From Pyrenochaeta sp. MPI-SDFR-AT-0127 (taxonomy: Eukaryota > Ascomycota > Dothideomycetes > Pleosporales > Cucurbitariaceae): a stretch of DNA of 47,747 nucleotides. Under the pieces are notes generated by a model, which worked only from the letters and a program-made list of their open reading frames with translations, was not told the origin of the DNA and did not search any database. The position numbers were made by a program, and so were the translations under genes. The stretch spans positions 1 to 47,747 of the forward strand of contig JAGTJM010000122.1 of NCBI GenBank assembly GCA_020747015.1, given 5' to 3'. This document shows positions 31,358 through 42,541 of the stretch, piece after piece (positions within the stretch are counted from its first letter, which is position 1; every line of letters starts with the position of its first letter).

Positions 31358-33510
31358 TTTCGTGAGCAATGCGCATTATCGGACGTCATTATAGGGTTGT
31401 TATTTCTACAAGTATGTCATAGATGTTATTAAAGGGTACCGATCTATCTGCTCTTAATGTACCTCTATTTCTTGACTAACTCTATTATACCTGTCTCTCA
31501 TCTACAACTCAAGGTCCAGTTGTATTATTGTAGGAATCTCTTACAAGTAAGAATTTGGTAGAGTTAATCTACTTAGGTACTTATAGAGTATGTTAGGTAT
31601 AGGCCATCTCCTTATAAATGTACTAGATATTCATGCATTATATTACAACCACTTATATAACCAAGTGCATGTATGGTCATGATTCTCATTGTAAGCAGAC
31701 CTAGCGGTCCTCACTCAACATCCCGGCAGCCGCGGTACTCTTGACCGACAAGGCGCAAATCCATGCAATGGAAGAGTATTAGGGGGAGGTGTTTCGTGGT
31801 GTTTTCATTAGTGAAGAGAATGCAGATTGGTCCTAGAAGAGGGTGCAAGATTCTAGAAGCCAGGCTGCTTCGCACACGAGATGGCTAAGGCTGCGGCTGA
31901 CTTGGCGGAAAAAGCTTGCGTCCCGTGGGTGCTATGCCCTGGAAAATACCCCAGCTACACCGAAGCTACTCGACCATAATTGTACTGTGGTAGCCAATGA
32001 GGATGACTGTGACTCATTCTCTCGCAAAGTCAATGCTGACAAAAAAGAAAATATGCGAGATGGAAGCACGGTTGGATATGGCATGTGACCCAACCCCAAG
32101 GAGCTGGGAGGATGGTAGGCCACTCCGGACATGAATCATTCATAAGTCTACAGTTCCTGGGCATCAGCCAGCCTCCATGTGTACACTATCAGCGTTCAGC
32201 GCAGCCCGAGTTTGACACATCAACACCATTCTGAAATCACCACCGCTCAGCGACCGTGGGTACGCCTCCTCGCGAGTCCCAGCGTACCCCGCAGAATCTC
32301 AGCTCAATCTTCCCAAGCGACATGAAGGAGGCATCGGATATGGCACCCTGCACCATGATTCGTAGGTGCGTTCACAGATACAAATACGTAAAGTCAAAAA
32401 CTTGGCTTATTCGAGAGTGAATAGTCTGGCAGAAATCGAAAATGTCGTAGTTAGTGTCATATGCGGTGATTTTATGTAGAGTTAGACGCCCAAGCACAAT
32501 ATGTCACAATGTGGCGGGCTCAGGGGGCTCAGGTGGATAAGGATCAGAAGTCTAGCGCAAGGCAAGCGAACGAATGAGACGATCGAAAAAACGAGTCAAT
32601 ATTGAGTGCATTCGACTATGTGACCTAGCATGAAGAAAACTGCGTAATCAGCATTTAGTCTGTAGCTAACAAGCAGTGCAAAACTAAACTGCGTACTAGA
32701 GCTGTGGCGCATGCTGAAAGATTCGGGCTCTAGCTGAGACGCATGGTCTGGCTCAACCGAATACTGCAGCTAAGGAATAGGTTACGCCTAAGATGCATGC
32801 TGCGGCCAAGCTGCACTACGGGCCGCACCGATATTAACTGTTTTGGTGATCCACAGAAGAACATGAATATGGTCAATCATGAGACGGCAAAGAAAGAAAG
32901 AAGAATATAGACCCTGGCTTAAAGAGATACTAGGAGGCAGAATATATAAAAACTCATATCCGCTGCTGAAGTAGGTAAGGTTATAGCAACAAAGATATCA
33001 ATTTGAGTATTTGAAAGTCCAATGTAAATAATTTCATTACTGACACTTGATGCATTCCTAGACTGCAGAAGGGAAGGCGAGTATTAGGAAACCCTATGCC
33101 AAAATCTTGATCAACTAAACCTTTAGCTCTTTCTTTTTTTCGTACGTAAGTAGTGCTTATTTTGTGGCTTCATGTTTACATTGTAGAGATGCCACTCCAG
33201 ACTCGTGAGTTAGGGTCATGTACGGGTCAAGTCTTTACCGCTCTCCACACTTGCTCTGCCCTAGCTCTATTCGAGAAGTTCAGCTCAACAACATACGATA
33301 AAGATTCAGCTCGCAGAAGTTCCAGATCTTACGATCTGTGTTCAGCTGCGGTCAAACACGTTAGCTGCCGACATCAATTTGCATATAAATATCACTTGAT
33401 CTTCAGGCGATCTCTCACAATCAATTTATACGATCTCGAAACACAGACATACCTTGTTAGCACTAAACAACTTTCTAAATTCTTTTACAAACCTACGAAC
33501 AGAACTAATA
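31358..33510. other. Long gene-poor region with repeats
   Basis: About 2.15 kb. The part around 31380-31680 is strongly AT-rich, suggestive of an old RIP-affected relic. 31855-31905 and 32700-32825 hold GCTGCGGC/AGATGCA-type motifs. No gene is supported. Confidence 0.45.
32700..32825 (+). repeat. Cluster of imperfect GCTGAGATGCA/GCTGCGGC repeats (copy A)
   Basis: Contains AGCTGAGACGCA, GCAGCTAAGG and AGATGCATGCTGCGGCCAAG with GCTGCA close behind. It matches, in inverse orientation, a similar cluster at 35705-35805. Each lies upstream of, and in the same orientation relative to, one member of the convergent gene pair between them. Confidence 0.5.
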
Positions 33511-34254
33511 ATGCCTCAATTCAGGTACAGTGGCGTTGTTCCACCCGAGGACGAGCTCCACCAAATCATAGAGGCACCTGCACCTGGAAAGTTTGGCGAT
33601 ACGCATAGCATTGCCCCAACTCAGGTCCCCGTGACGATCACCAATCCTGGGCCAACCCGCCAGATATTGGTTCCTCAATACGGGCCTAATGTGACGGGTA
33701 CAGCGGGGTATAACCCCGCCAAAGACTGCGGTGGCAACTTCATGTCATCAAAGTTTCAGCCGAACAACAATTGCTATGCTTACGGTTGCGACTTCGCTAG
33801 CAACAGCTTTGCTCAGCCTGGGCGCATGCATGGCAATTTGATTACAGCCAGCACACTCAATGGCCCATCCGTTCAGGAATTTGCTGAGAAGGATGGGCTG
33901 ATCAACGTGGGAACAACGATTGATCAGGTGAAGGCGTTCGCAACGAAGCGACAAGCTGAAAAGGGAACTGCAGGCCATTTCGTCGCGTTGATGATATCTC
34001 TTGCTGAGAAAAGCTGGTCCGGCGACTATCACTGGGCGCGATGTGACGATCCCGTCAATTTCGCCTCATGGTCTCAAAAAGATGGTGGCGATTCGGTGAC
34101 CAATTTCGATTTTGCAGGTAACCCCATTACCGATCCGTCAAAGGCGAACTGGGCAGTCAATCAGGGACCACAGAGCGACAAGACGGACATGATCATCGAA
34201 TATAAGTTCTTTACCTTTATGTTTGTACCCCATGGAATTGTCAGTATTGTGTAG
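33511..34254 (+). CDS. Intracellular NCY..HxVAL protein, conserved uncharacterised family (possible papain/NlpC-like fold)
   Basis: Intronless, 247 aa, no signal peptide or membrane segment. The centre reads NNNCYAYGCDFASNSFAQPGR (Cys88), later AGHFVALMIS (His156) and GDYHWARCDDP, then NFDFAGNPITDP. From memory, many bacterial hypothetical proteins share NCYNY...TDTFAQPGR...HxVALV...DYHWYR...TNLDNSGxxIxDP in this order. I take it to be that family; a Cys-His peptidase-like site is inference. The start MPQFRYSG at 33511 was chosen over a longer frame from 33454. It is convergent with the C1 peptidase gene 0.4 kb downstream. The bacterial look of both, and the lack of introns among intron-rich neighbours, suggests horizontal origin, untested here. 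Confidence 0.75.
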   Translation: MPQFRYSGVVPPEDELHQIIEAPAPGKFGDTHSIAPTQVPVTITNPGPTRQILVPQYGPNVTGTAGYNPAKDCGGNFMSSKFQPNNNCYAYGCDFASNSFAQPGRMHGNLITASTLNGPSVQEFAEKDGLINVGTTIDQVKAFATKRQAEKGTAGHFVALMISLAEKSWSGDYHWARCDDPVNFASWSQKDGGDSVTNFDFAGNPITDPSKANWAVNQGPQSDKTDMIIEYKFFTFMFVPHGIVSIV

Positions 34255-34670
34255 GAACCGCCAGGTTGATCCTAGCCAACTCTGCGCGAACGCCTGAAGA
34301 AGAAGTAGAAATGGTGTGTTTGGTGCGCAATGGGGAGCATATGCTAGTTCTATGACTGGGATTTGCAGCGAAGATGAGATCTCAAATACAATATGCTCGA
34401 TAGCTTCAATACAGTAATCTATAGTCATGACTTCTTAAAACTGTGATCAGTTCATGATTTACGCATTCAAAGCTATTAATGCTGAGTGAAAGATAAAGTA
34501 TAGGAGCATTGAAAATTTCTATGGCTTAAATTCATTTCCCACAACAATATCATGTATTGACGATAGCGTCAATGAATATCTTTTTGATAACGTAGTAACA
34601 GATTTAGCTAATAGAAACAATTACATGGAACATAGCTATTCGTTACTAACTTGAACAACAACTTCAGGCT
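34255..34670. other. Convergent intergenic gap
   Basis: 416 AT-rich bases between two convergent stop codons; nothing recognised beyond 3' flanks. Confidence 0.4.
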
Positions 34671-35576
34671 TCAGCTCTTGCTGCGTACATTTTTGCGAAG
34701 TGTCCAGAAGTCTGAAGTAGCTTCATAGTCAAGGATCCAATTGTATGGCATATAGAAGATTGGAGCCCCAGGTCGCGATGAGTCTTTACCCCAAGAGTTT
34801 TGGCAGATGACCATCCCCTTGTCATCATCATAGCCAATCATCAGTACCGCGTGACCCCCGAAATCTCCAGGTTTTTGATGAGGCTTTATGATGCCATCCT
34901 TCCACAGATCACCCAGCACCCAAATCCCATCATCACCCTTCTTCCACAGCGGAGTACTTGAAAAGTTCTTATAGCCAAAGACGATTGGAAACCCCTCTGA
35001 AAGACATTGTCTGGCGCTGAGAAGTGTTTCTTGCCCATCTTCGACCATTTGTGTATGTGTAAGGTCGTCTACCGGCCGTGAGGGGTCAAGGCGCCAGTAC
35101 GTGTCAATCTTACATTCTTCGGCCGTGGAATACGCATTTGAATTTGGCTCTAATTGCACACGACGTGCTGAGAATTCCCATAATTTCTCGGAACAACCTC
35201 CTTTCTTCTCGAGGCTTCGTAGTGCTCGACGGCAATAGCAGCCATTGTTCGGCGGAACAGTCTCAGCGCTGGCAGCAAGCTCTGAGATACGCGCGTTCCA
35301 GTAGATGAAAAGGCGAGACGGTCCGTCGTTTTGCATTGCAGTTTGTTGCGTGACCTTCAACTGGTACCAGAGTGCAGCCGCTGTCGCATTCGCCACACAC
35401 GTGAGTGTTTGGCCTTGATCATAGACGGGTATCTGGGATTGAGGATATAGAGTCCAGAGATTGACCCGGGGTGCTATGGTAAGATCCTTTGGAGCATGAT
35501 CTTGATACATCTTGTCCCGGTCGTCGTGAGGTTCTTCAAACCACCCTTGGTGACCAAGTCTGGTTTCGGTAGCCAT
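34671..35576 (-). CDS. Papain-like C1 cysteine peptidase, bacterial-style
   Basis: Intronless, 301 aa. The four papain catalytic elements are present in order: oxyanion Gln54 and nucleophile Cys60 in YDQGQTLTCVANA, His242 in GGHAVLMIGYD, and Asn260 in CQNSWG. The QGxxxxCVANA version of the active site is the one I associate with bacterial and phage C1 peptidases rather than with eukaryotic QGxCGSCW cathepsins. There is no signal peptide and no long inhibitory propeptide: the N-terminus before the mature-like domain is only about 35 residues. It would therefore act in the cytosol unless exported unconventionally. It is convergent with the NCY-family gene, with a related repeat cluster in its upstream region. 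Horizontal acquisition is suspected, not shown. Confidence 0.88.
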   Translation of the reverse strand: MATETRLGHQGWFEEPHDDRDKMYQDHAPKDLTIAPRVNLWTLYPQSQIPVYDQGQTLTCVANATAAALWYQLKVTQQTAMQNDGPSRLFIYWNARISELAASAETVPPNNGCYCRRALRSLEKKGGCSEKLWEFSARRVQLEPNSNAYSTAEECKIDTYWRLDPSRPVDDLTHTQMVEDGQETLLSARQCLSEGFPIVFGYKNFSSTPLWKKGDDGIWVLGDLWKDGIIKPHQKPGDFGGHAVLMIGYDDDKGMVICQNSWGKDSSRPGAPIFYMPYNWILDYEATSDFWTLRKNVRSKS

Positions 35577-35704
35577 TAATTATGAAGGATTTCAATCAGA
35601 TCTTGCAAGTCAAAAGAAAATTGGTGCGAATTAGTTAAGATTGACTGAGAAAACAATATACGAAAGGATTAGAGTGTTGATATTATGGTTGTGGCAATCA
35701 TGGC

Positions 35705-35805
35705 CTGCGAGCCCCAGCGTGCATTTCAGCTGAGACTGCAGCTCAGCCGCAGCCTGCATCTCAGCCACGCATAGGATGCTAGCTGTAAGATGCATCTCGA
35801 CCGTG
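35705..35805 (-). repeat. Cluster of imperfect TGCATCTCAGCC repeats (copy B)
   Basis: TGCATTTCAGCT, CTGCAGCTCAGCC, CTGCATCTCAGCC, GCTAGCTG and TGCATCTCGACC follow each other. The reverse complement contains AGATGCAGGCTGCGGCTGAG then CTGCA, closely matching copy A at 32785-32815. It ends about 130 bp upstream of the C1 peptidase start. Confidence 0.55.
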
Positions 35806-36263
35806 TGTAATATTCCAGTAACATGATATGATTAATTAACATGACAATATTTGGGCAGTAAAAGTACCGAGACGTCTTGCAAGGGCCCTAATTCGTTGGA
35901 AGAAGTAACTTTACTTAGATCTTTAGTTTAACTACGTCTTTGTTTAGTCTGGTTCTAGTCTACTTGAGACAAGAAATATCAGTAAGAGCCAGCGAGCTAG
36001 CAGAGGGAAAACGTCGAACAACCTCATTAAAGCGGGTGCAAAGCAGATTGAAACTCAGTCTGGGTCTTAGGGATCTGTGTATCAAAAGCGTTGGTAGAGA
36101 GCCTTGGAGTACAGGCGACTACGATGGGGTGCTTCGAACGCGTGCTCGAGCCTATCTATTGATTACGCGTCGCCCTGCGATAGCGTTCGTGGGCGTTGCT
36201 GAAGCTTTAGTGACAAGGACACTAGAAGCGAGGTTAATTCTGATTGGTCACTAGATAGCGTCG

Positions 36264-36551
36264 TCACGAAGAGCGTACCCAACGGCTTTGGGTGGAATCT
36301 CTCCTTCCTTGGGCTGATGTACCGGCTGAGCGCCAGGTGCCCATTAAGCGCTTCATCGTAAGAAAGTGTGACTCGCCAGCAGTAGCTGATGCTATAACGA
36401 GAATACAACAAGTTGCAGAATAGGTTTGTTCCATTTGACAGGATTCGCGTTGCCAATCCCTATCTTTATCGTCAAATTGAACAATACGCATAGAATAAGT
36501 ATTAGAAAGTTGAACGCGAAGCTCACGTTTACTCGTTCCTATAACAGTCAC
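36264..36551 (-). pseudogene. HET-domain gene fragment
   Basis: A 95-codon frame reading MRIVQFDDKDRDWQRES then QMEQTYSATCCILVIASATAGES. This matches the HET-domain core (usually CIVQDD..DW..E...M..IY..A.LTIAA..A). Sequence before and after is frame-broken and no HET protein can be assembled. It is a degraded heterokaryon-incompatibility gene remnant. Confidence 0.55.
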
Positions 36552-36857
36552 TAGTATGACAAAACTACCTATTTATTGGTATTAATTAGCGATCTATATA
36601 TTTCACGACATTATAGGCTCTAGGAGATTCATCTTAGCACTAACGGCTGCATCTATTACGCTCAAATGCACAACAGTCCCCATTATTATTATTTTAGCTC
36701 TCGTTAGTTGACAGACTGAGCTTTCTTCTTAGAGTTTGTGCAAATATATAGGTCCCAGAAGTCTAGTAGTAAATCATTGAATATAATTCATGTACTCATA
36801 CCTCCATCTAGGCTTACATTTGAAAATCTACAGTAGCTCGAAGGAGCTAGAGTAGTA

Positions 36858-38953
36858 CTACACAACAGTTCTTGGTTCGCCAATAACAGCAATTAACTCG
36901 TTCTTCGAACCCACTGTGCTCTGTCCTATTTGATCTAGGAATAAGATTGCCACATCCACGGTGTCAAAGTTGAAAGCCTCTACGGCTTTGAACCTATGCC
37001 AAGAGCCGCCGGAAAACTGAGTGTCCTGAAAGAAGTATGTAGTATCCTTAGGTGTTATGTCTTGCCAGAGAGTATACGCAAGGAGTCGGTCATCGGTTTT
37101 AACTTTTTGCGAGAACAACAAGGCTTGCTTCTGAAACCAAGTATCGGAGTATTCATCCAACTCCCTCGATCTTTTATGGAACACGAGAGCTTGTACAGCA
37201 ACAGATTTTGTAGTATTCTCAGGTGGGTCTTTGGAATATCTTGCGACCTGCTTGGCCAAGCATCCTTCTTGATCAAGGCGACAAAAGACGTGTGCTCCGG
37301 CAGTTGCTCGATAGCCTGGATCCTGGAATCCGGCATGCACGAGGAATAGGCTTGGGAATGTCAAGCATGTGACAAAGTCCCATTGGGGCCTCTGTCCCAG
37401 CACGACCGTGGTGGTGATGTTCGAGAGCTGTATGTAGCGGCGCAATGGAGAACCATGGTCTTTACCTTTACGGGTCATACCTGCATGCACAGTTTGATAC
37501 TCATGCTCAAATCGTTCGCGGGACCAATCATCGATTTTGGTGACGGAAATGAACCATGTCACTTCTTGGCTCGTGTCGAATTTTGAGATAGATGTGCTTG
37601 TAAGTGCGTAGTCCGATAGCCCAGCCTTGATATTAGCAGCAAAGTCCGTGTGACTGTTCAGATCACTGAAGAACTGCTCTCGCGTTTTCACTTGTTCGTC
37701 GTCGTTGGAGTTCAGTCTGAGCAGATTCTGAATAGTAATAGGATCCGTTCGTTCACGAAATATCATCCGTCTCACTTGTGCGTAATTTTCGAGCGCTTTA
37801 GAGTCATGCCCATCAACCAAAACCTGTATCAAGCTCTTGGCGAGATGCGCTGCATCCAGCAAACCTGTCGTTAAGCCTAGGCCCCCGACAGGGTTGTTCA
37901 GCTATCGTAGCAGCATTAGTCGACCGAAAGAAGAGATGGTGGCTAAGAACTCACATGTGCAGCATCTCCCGCTAGCAGCACATTACCCACTTTAAAACTG
38001 GAGGCACATCGCTGGTGAACTCTGTATGGAGCCATGGCCTCATACTCTATACTATTCTTCTCCCCAGGGAGAATCCGAGAGAGGCGTTCCTTGACAATCT
38101 GTACGGTAAGCTCATGAAGGTCAAGGGAGCTCGTCGCCTCTGCGGAGGACACGCCTGTGGCGAAACGCCAACTGTGGCCCCTGCCACGCTTCACGACAAT
38201 CCCCCAGTCGACAGGATCTACAATGAAAGTTGCCGCTTTCCAGCCGAAGTCACTTAGCGGGTATTGGAAGTTTACTGCGACAAATTGTATGGAGTTCCAA
38301 GTGAACCCATCAAACTGCACACCTATGGCGCGTCTGACTGCGCTGCGACCGCCATCTGCGCCAACTAGATACCGACACTTGCCCGCGATAGACTCATGAC
38401 CCTTATTCTCTGACATCCAATAGGTCACACCCTGATCATCCTGGTCAAGGCGTTGGAACTGATGGTTGAACAGAATTCGAGCATTGCCGGTGGCGAGTAG
38501 TTTTTCCACGAGGATCTTTCCAAGTTCAGGTTGCGACAGGCAAACGGCATAATCTACGCTGTTAGGAGGAGGACTGAGCGAACCGAGAAGATTACCAGCG
38601 ACATCTTTCCAGTCGCATCCATCGTCATTCTTCTCACCAACTGCAAGGATATCTTGAAGAACGCCGGCGTTAGATAGCTCTTCTAAGACGGCAGGAAAAT
38701 ATCTGTTCGCCTTTGTTAGAGAGATAACTTGGGTAGCAGCAAGGGTAGATCGGACGCTACTGCCCGAGGAGAGGGATCTAGTCCACTGCCCGCCTCTACC
38801 ACAACTACATCCAGGCCAGCCCGTGCAGCCAACAAAGCGACAAGAAGTCCGACAGGCCCAGCGCCAATGACAGCAATAGTACTATTCACTAGTTCCTTTA
38901 GATCTTGAAATCAGCTCCGATTTGACCTGTCCCAGTGGGCGACTAACAGCCAT
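36858..38953 (-). CDS. FAD-dependent aromatic hydroxylase fused to EthD-like module(s)
   Basis: Flavin monooxygenase predicted at 645 aa. Exons: 38953-38944 (10 bp), 38888-38761, 38710-37955 and 37901-36858; introns are 55, 50, 53 bp. FAD-fold landmarks: VIGAGPVGLLVALLAARAG with E at the end of beta-2 (VVVVEAG), then GADGGRSAVRRAIG (DG motif) and LLAGDAAHLNNPVGGLGLTTG (GD motif, split by the third intron). After about residue 400 the usual thioredoxin-like tail is replaced by VTKIDDWSRERFEHEYQTVHA and DPGYRATAGAHVFCRLDQ, which look EthD-like; a second similar unit may follow (LLAYTLWQDI to the C-terminus). The first tiny exon with a weak GTCGCC donor is the least certain part; no ATG exists in exon 2's frame. 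Confidence 0.8.
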
Positions 38954-39323
38954 TTTGGGCACAATCTGCCTATATGATCCGAGTCGGGGTAAAGTATGGC
39001 TCAAGTAGGAGGAGTTGGTGAGGGCATGTATCCTTTTATCAGTCGCAAGGTGTAGGCACTGTTCTGATTGTCAAGCATTATGCCCCGCGTTTTCGGGGAG
39101 GTTGTGGAGCGTGACCGAATTTACTTCGCCGAGACGGACGGGAAGCCGAACAAAGAGTCGGGCCAGACTTCTACAGTCTCATTGTTATGCGAGTGGGACT
39201 CAGGTTAGACGTAGGCATCCAAAAAGTCTGAGTAAATCACGGTAGCGAACATCGAAACATATTGATTTTCCTGCAATTGGCTCACATAGGATTCTAGCTG
39301 AGCTATCTGGCCCTAGGCAGTTC
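38954..39323. other. Intergenic gap
   Basis: 370 bp between the FMO start and the esterase stop; nothing recognised, presumably the FMO promoter. Confidence 0.4.
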
Positions 39324-40701
39324 TTAATTTGCTTTGTTCTGCCTATTTTTCAATAACCATAATATCCCAGCCACCGTGTCTTCATTCCGTTTCTCAATTT
39401 GACCCTTCAACTGGGGGAAAAATTCCCAGAAATGGTGCGGCAAACCTGGATACAAGTCCAGCCGCGTAGCAATGCCACCTTCTTCTCTCAGGATCCGCTC
39501 ATAGATAAGACCTTCATCACGCAAAACATCAAGTCCACAAACCTGCAAATACGTACTCGGGATACCAGCGTGACCCTTTGGGTGGATAGCAGGGACCATG
39601 AGCGGCGAAGCAATATCAGGACTGTACGCCTCTGGTGCAAGAGCATCGTCAGCTTACTGGCACATATCTGCAGGGCTGCGTCGATTTAGATCCCCGAGTT
39701 ATGCTACTGCTTACCGATAAAACGCTGGGTAACCTCAAAGGAGGGTATTGCGAATGGTTTGTTCTGCTCGACGCTGCGATAATCATCCTGATACTTGATG
39801 GGAACTGCCGGATACGGAAGAAGTGGCGCAACACTTAGAAACTGACCCGTGACTGGGGCTGGGCACTCCTGATCGCGGTTGAGATATACGACAGCATTTG
39901 CGATGCTTCCTCCTGCTGAGGTTCCTCCCACGATCAGCCCAGCGTCAACCGAGGCAAGAGAGTGTATTGCCTGTGCGTTTCTTGCGATCTATTTACGGGC
40001 GTGAGCGTAATAGCATGAGTGTAAGGATAAAGGCATACAAAGAATGATAAGCAAAACACCTCAAGCTCTACAGAATATAATGCTCGAGATGTCTTAGAGA
40101 AGCCAGTCGATACGCGTGTATGCGCGATGGATGAGAAGGTGCAGATTAAAAGGTTTTAGGACAAAACATAGGCAATACGTACCCAGCAAAGTGCATCGAA
40201 TGCGTCCAGGATACCTTGGGGAAAAGGATACTCTGGGGCAAGGCGGTAGTCAATGCTTACGACCACGACATGGGCCTTGAGTACAATACATCTGTTCGAA
40301 CCCATGTCGTCTTTATGACTGCCGATGCAGAATCCTCCACCGTGAAAGAAAACGAAAATTGGCCATTTTGTAGGTACGTTATCGTCGGAAGGTGCATAGA
40401 CATGCGCTGCGACGCTGTCGCCTCCTCGCACGGGAATGTTGATATCACTTTCGCATATACCAGCAGGCGGAGGGCCCAAAGCCTGGCGAGCTTCTGCATT
40501 TCTTTTTTCTGCTCTGTCTCGCAATAGTAGTATATCTAATCCTGCGGGAAACATTTGACCGTTCGAATGTTCGAATACCTGTGTATCATCAGACCAATTG
40601 CACGACCGCACGCCATGTACACATACTTCCGCAAACTGTGGATCAGGAACATTGTTTTCAGGCATCGCGTTTACTCGTGTCGGCGTTCGAGATCTTAGCA
40701 A
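39324..40701 (-). CDS. Alpha/beta hydrolase, hormone-sensitive-lipase-type esterase
   Basis: Cytosolic carboxylesterase of the HSL (alpha/beta-hydrolase_3) family. Exons 40701-40183, 39988-39715 and 39652-39324 join in phase across 194- and 62-bp introns. Length is 373 aa from 40701 or 361 aa from the in-frame ATG at 40665 (MPENNVPDP), which I consider equally likely. Motifs: oxyanion FFHGGGFCIGS, DYRLAPEYPFP, nucleophile GGTSAGGS, then CGLDVLRDEG (Asp) and LPHHFW (His). The first intron is unusually long for this window, but family alignment runs straight across it (DALCW then IARNAQ). It lies upstream of the FMO gene on the same strand, so a shared ester/aromatic catabolic role is possible. 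Confidence 0.88.
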
Positions 40702-42541
40702 AGTTGAGACATTGCTTCACTGTGGCTAGCGAAGACGAGAACTTGCGGGCATCAATTCAAGGCACTCGCTCGGGTTACCGACAGGATAGCTTTCGCACCC
40801 TTGCGCTAAGACTGTGGCTGAGCTGGGCACAATAAGGTTAGAGACCCACAGTCCAAAATTCCTCCAGGCTGCTGTGATCTTGCGATGTAAATCACTAACT
40901 CGAACGTAATGCTGTATCAAGCTCGAGAGCAGGGATTGTCATGACTTTGATAATTAATGCATCATCGACACTTTCACTGAGAAAAACATTAGTTTCGCCT
41001 GTGATTGAAACAGCTGCACCATTGCCTGATGGTACCTCCAACGACTCGGTGACTCTAGAGACTGTGGATGTCATATTGCAAGTAGCCTGCAAAGCCTAAG
41101 GCACAACAAAAGGTTCCATTCATACTAGCTCTATTGCACCGGCAATGGTGCTATTGCATTGGCCCTGCATCCACATATGCGGGGAAGCATCAGCGGTGAA
41201 CGCAGACCGCGCCATCGGGAACCCGAGAAATCTGGGGGAGATCCGAGGCAAATCGGCTGGCACGTGCCAGCAACCCGATCCCTACCTCTCTGCTCAGAGA
41301 CTATCAATCACTATCCTAGAGGCTATTCGAGGTACTAGAATCTGAACAGATCCTTTCCGTAACAGCTTCTTAGGTCATGGGCCCTTATATTTCATACAAT
41401 GACGCCGCTTCTTTTCCGTCAATGAAATATATGCGGCCAAATTCTTCTTATCTTCAACTGCTTCCGCATCTTAGCCTGACATTCACGCACCCCTCGCCAG
41501 GTTTCTACGGAAGCTCTTTTTCTGCCATTTCTAAGGTTTAGTCGATAGGCACAGGTTAAGCTTGGACTGATTTGACGACTTTCAGAACACAGAGTCTAAG
41601 AGTGGTACAACGTTGAGGCATCAGCCTCTCTATAGCTATAGCTATTGCTATGGATTGGTCCGATATCCCATCCAAGTGGTGGTACCAAGGCCACTGAATC
41701 AGAGCATTCATGAGTCACCATTTCCAGCTCAAGCTTCGATCAAGAGCAAGGTTCACCGAACACTTGTCAAAGGGTTATGAATACGCGTATATTGATACAG
41801 GTAATCTCCTGCAATGCTTAAATAGCCATAAGCGCTGGCCATCCAGATTTCCAGTGAATCCCCCACGTGAGATGCAGGCAGCTGAGTACAAGGAAGCACA
41901 TCGCAGGTCAGAAATGAAAGTCTGTTTTAGAGCGAGTTGACTTTAGCTCTACTTTGGACACGAAAGGTCGGCATTGCCGATACTTGGGCAGCGCGTCAAG
42001 TTCTCACGCTGGAAATTGCCGGTACCCCGCACCCACTGCGAGACTTCGGAAGTTGAAGCGTCGGGTCGCAACATCGTGCCCGCAACAGTTTCGGATGCCT
42101 CGAGTCGTCCTACTTCCGCAATCAAAACAGTCTGAACAACAGAAGAAGGGCTAATTTACGAATCGGTGTAGAGAGCAATTACGAATGGGACACGTGATAC
42201 AGACTCTTTGTTGGCGGATCGAATCTTAGCCCGTGATGAGTAGTGGTGAGTGGGCCCTTTGCTTCATCTCCAGGCATGTCAAGGCAGCCCCAAAGGCCGC
42301 CATTGTTGTAAGCACCTGCAAAGAGACAGTAATAAAATAGACGAGAGAACTCGCTCGAGTTTCCACATGCCAATGCATCATTGTTTGCTATACTTCGCCT
42401 GCTTGCCTGAACAAGTGCTAATACAAAACTCTTAACTTAGGGGATCAGTCCTCAAGAGTGCCATCGTCTGTGCCGAGTCTCCTAGTATTTCATTCAAATT
42501 CTGTCAGCTGACGAAATCAAAGCGATGTTGTTTCGGGGGGT
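40702..42541. other. Intergenic region between esterase and third regulator
   Basis: 1.84 kb, divergent. Short frames on both strands match nothing I know and do not splice into a convincing gene. A small TAGCTA-rich stretch lies at 41630-41655. Probably promoters plus relic sequence. Confidence 0.45.

Larger units (their letters stand above)
35577..36857. other. Intergenic region with repeat cluster and HET relic
   Basis: 1.28 kb. It holds the C1-peptidase promoter, the repeat cluster at 35705-35805, the HET-domain fragment at 36264-36551 and AT-rich sequence after 36560. No intact gene. Confidence 0.5.

Noticed and set aside
31843..32088. 81-codon plus-strand open frame in the gene-poor region
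   Set aside because: Overlaps repeat-like GCTGCGGC sequence and shows no recognisable motif.
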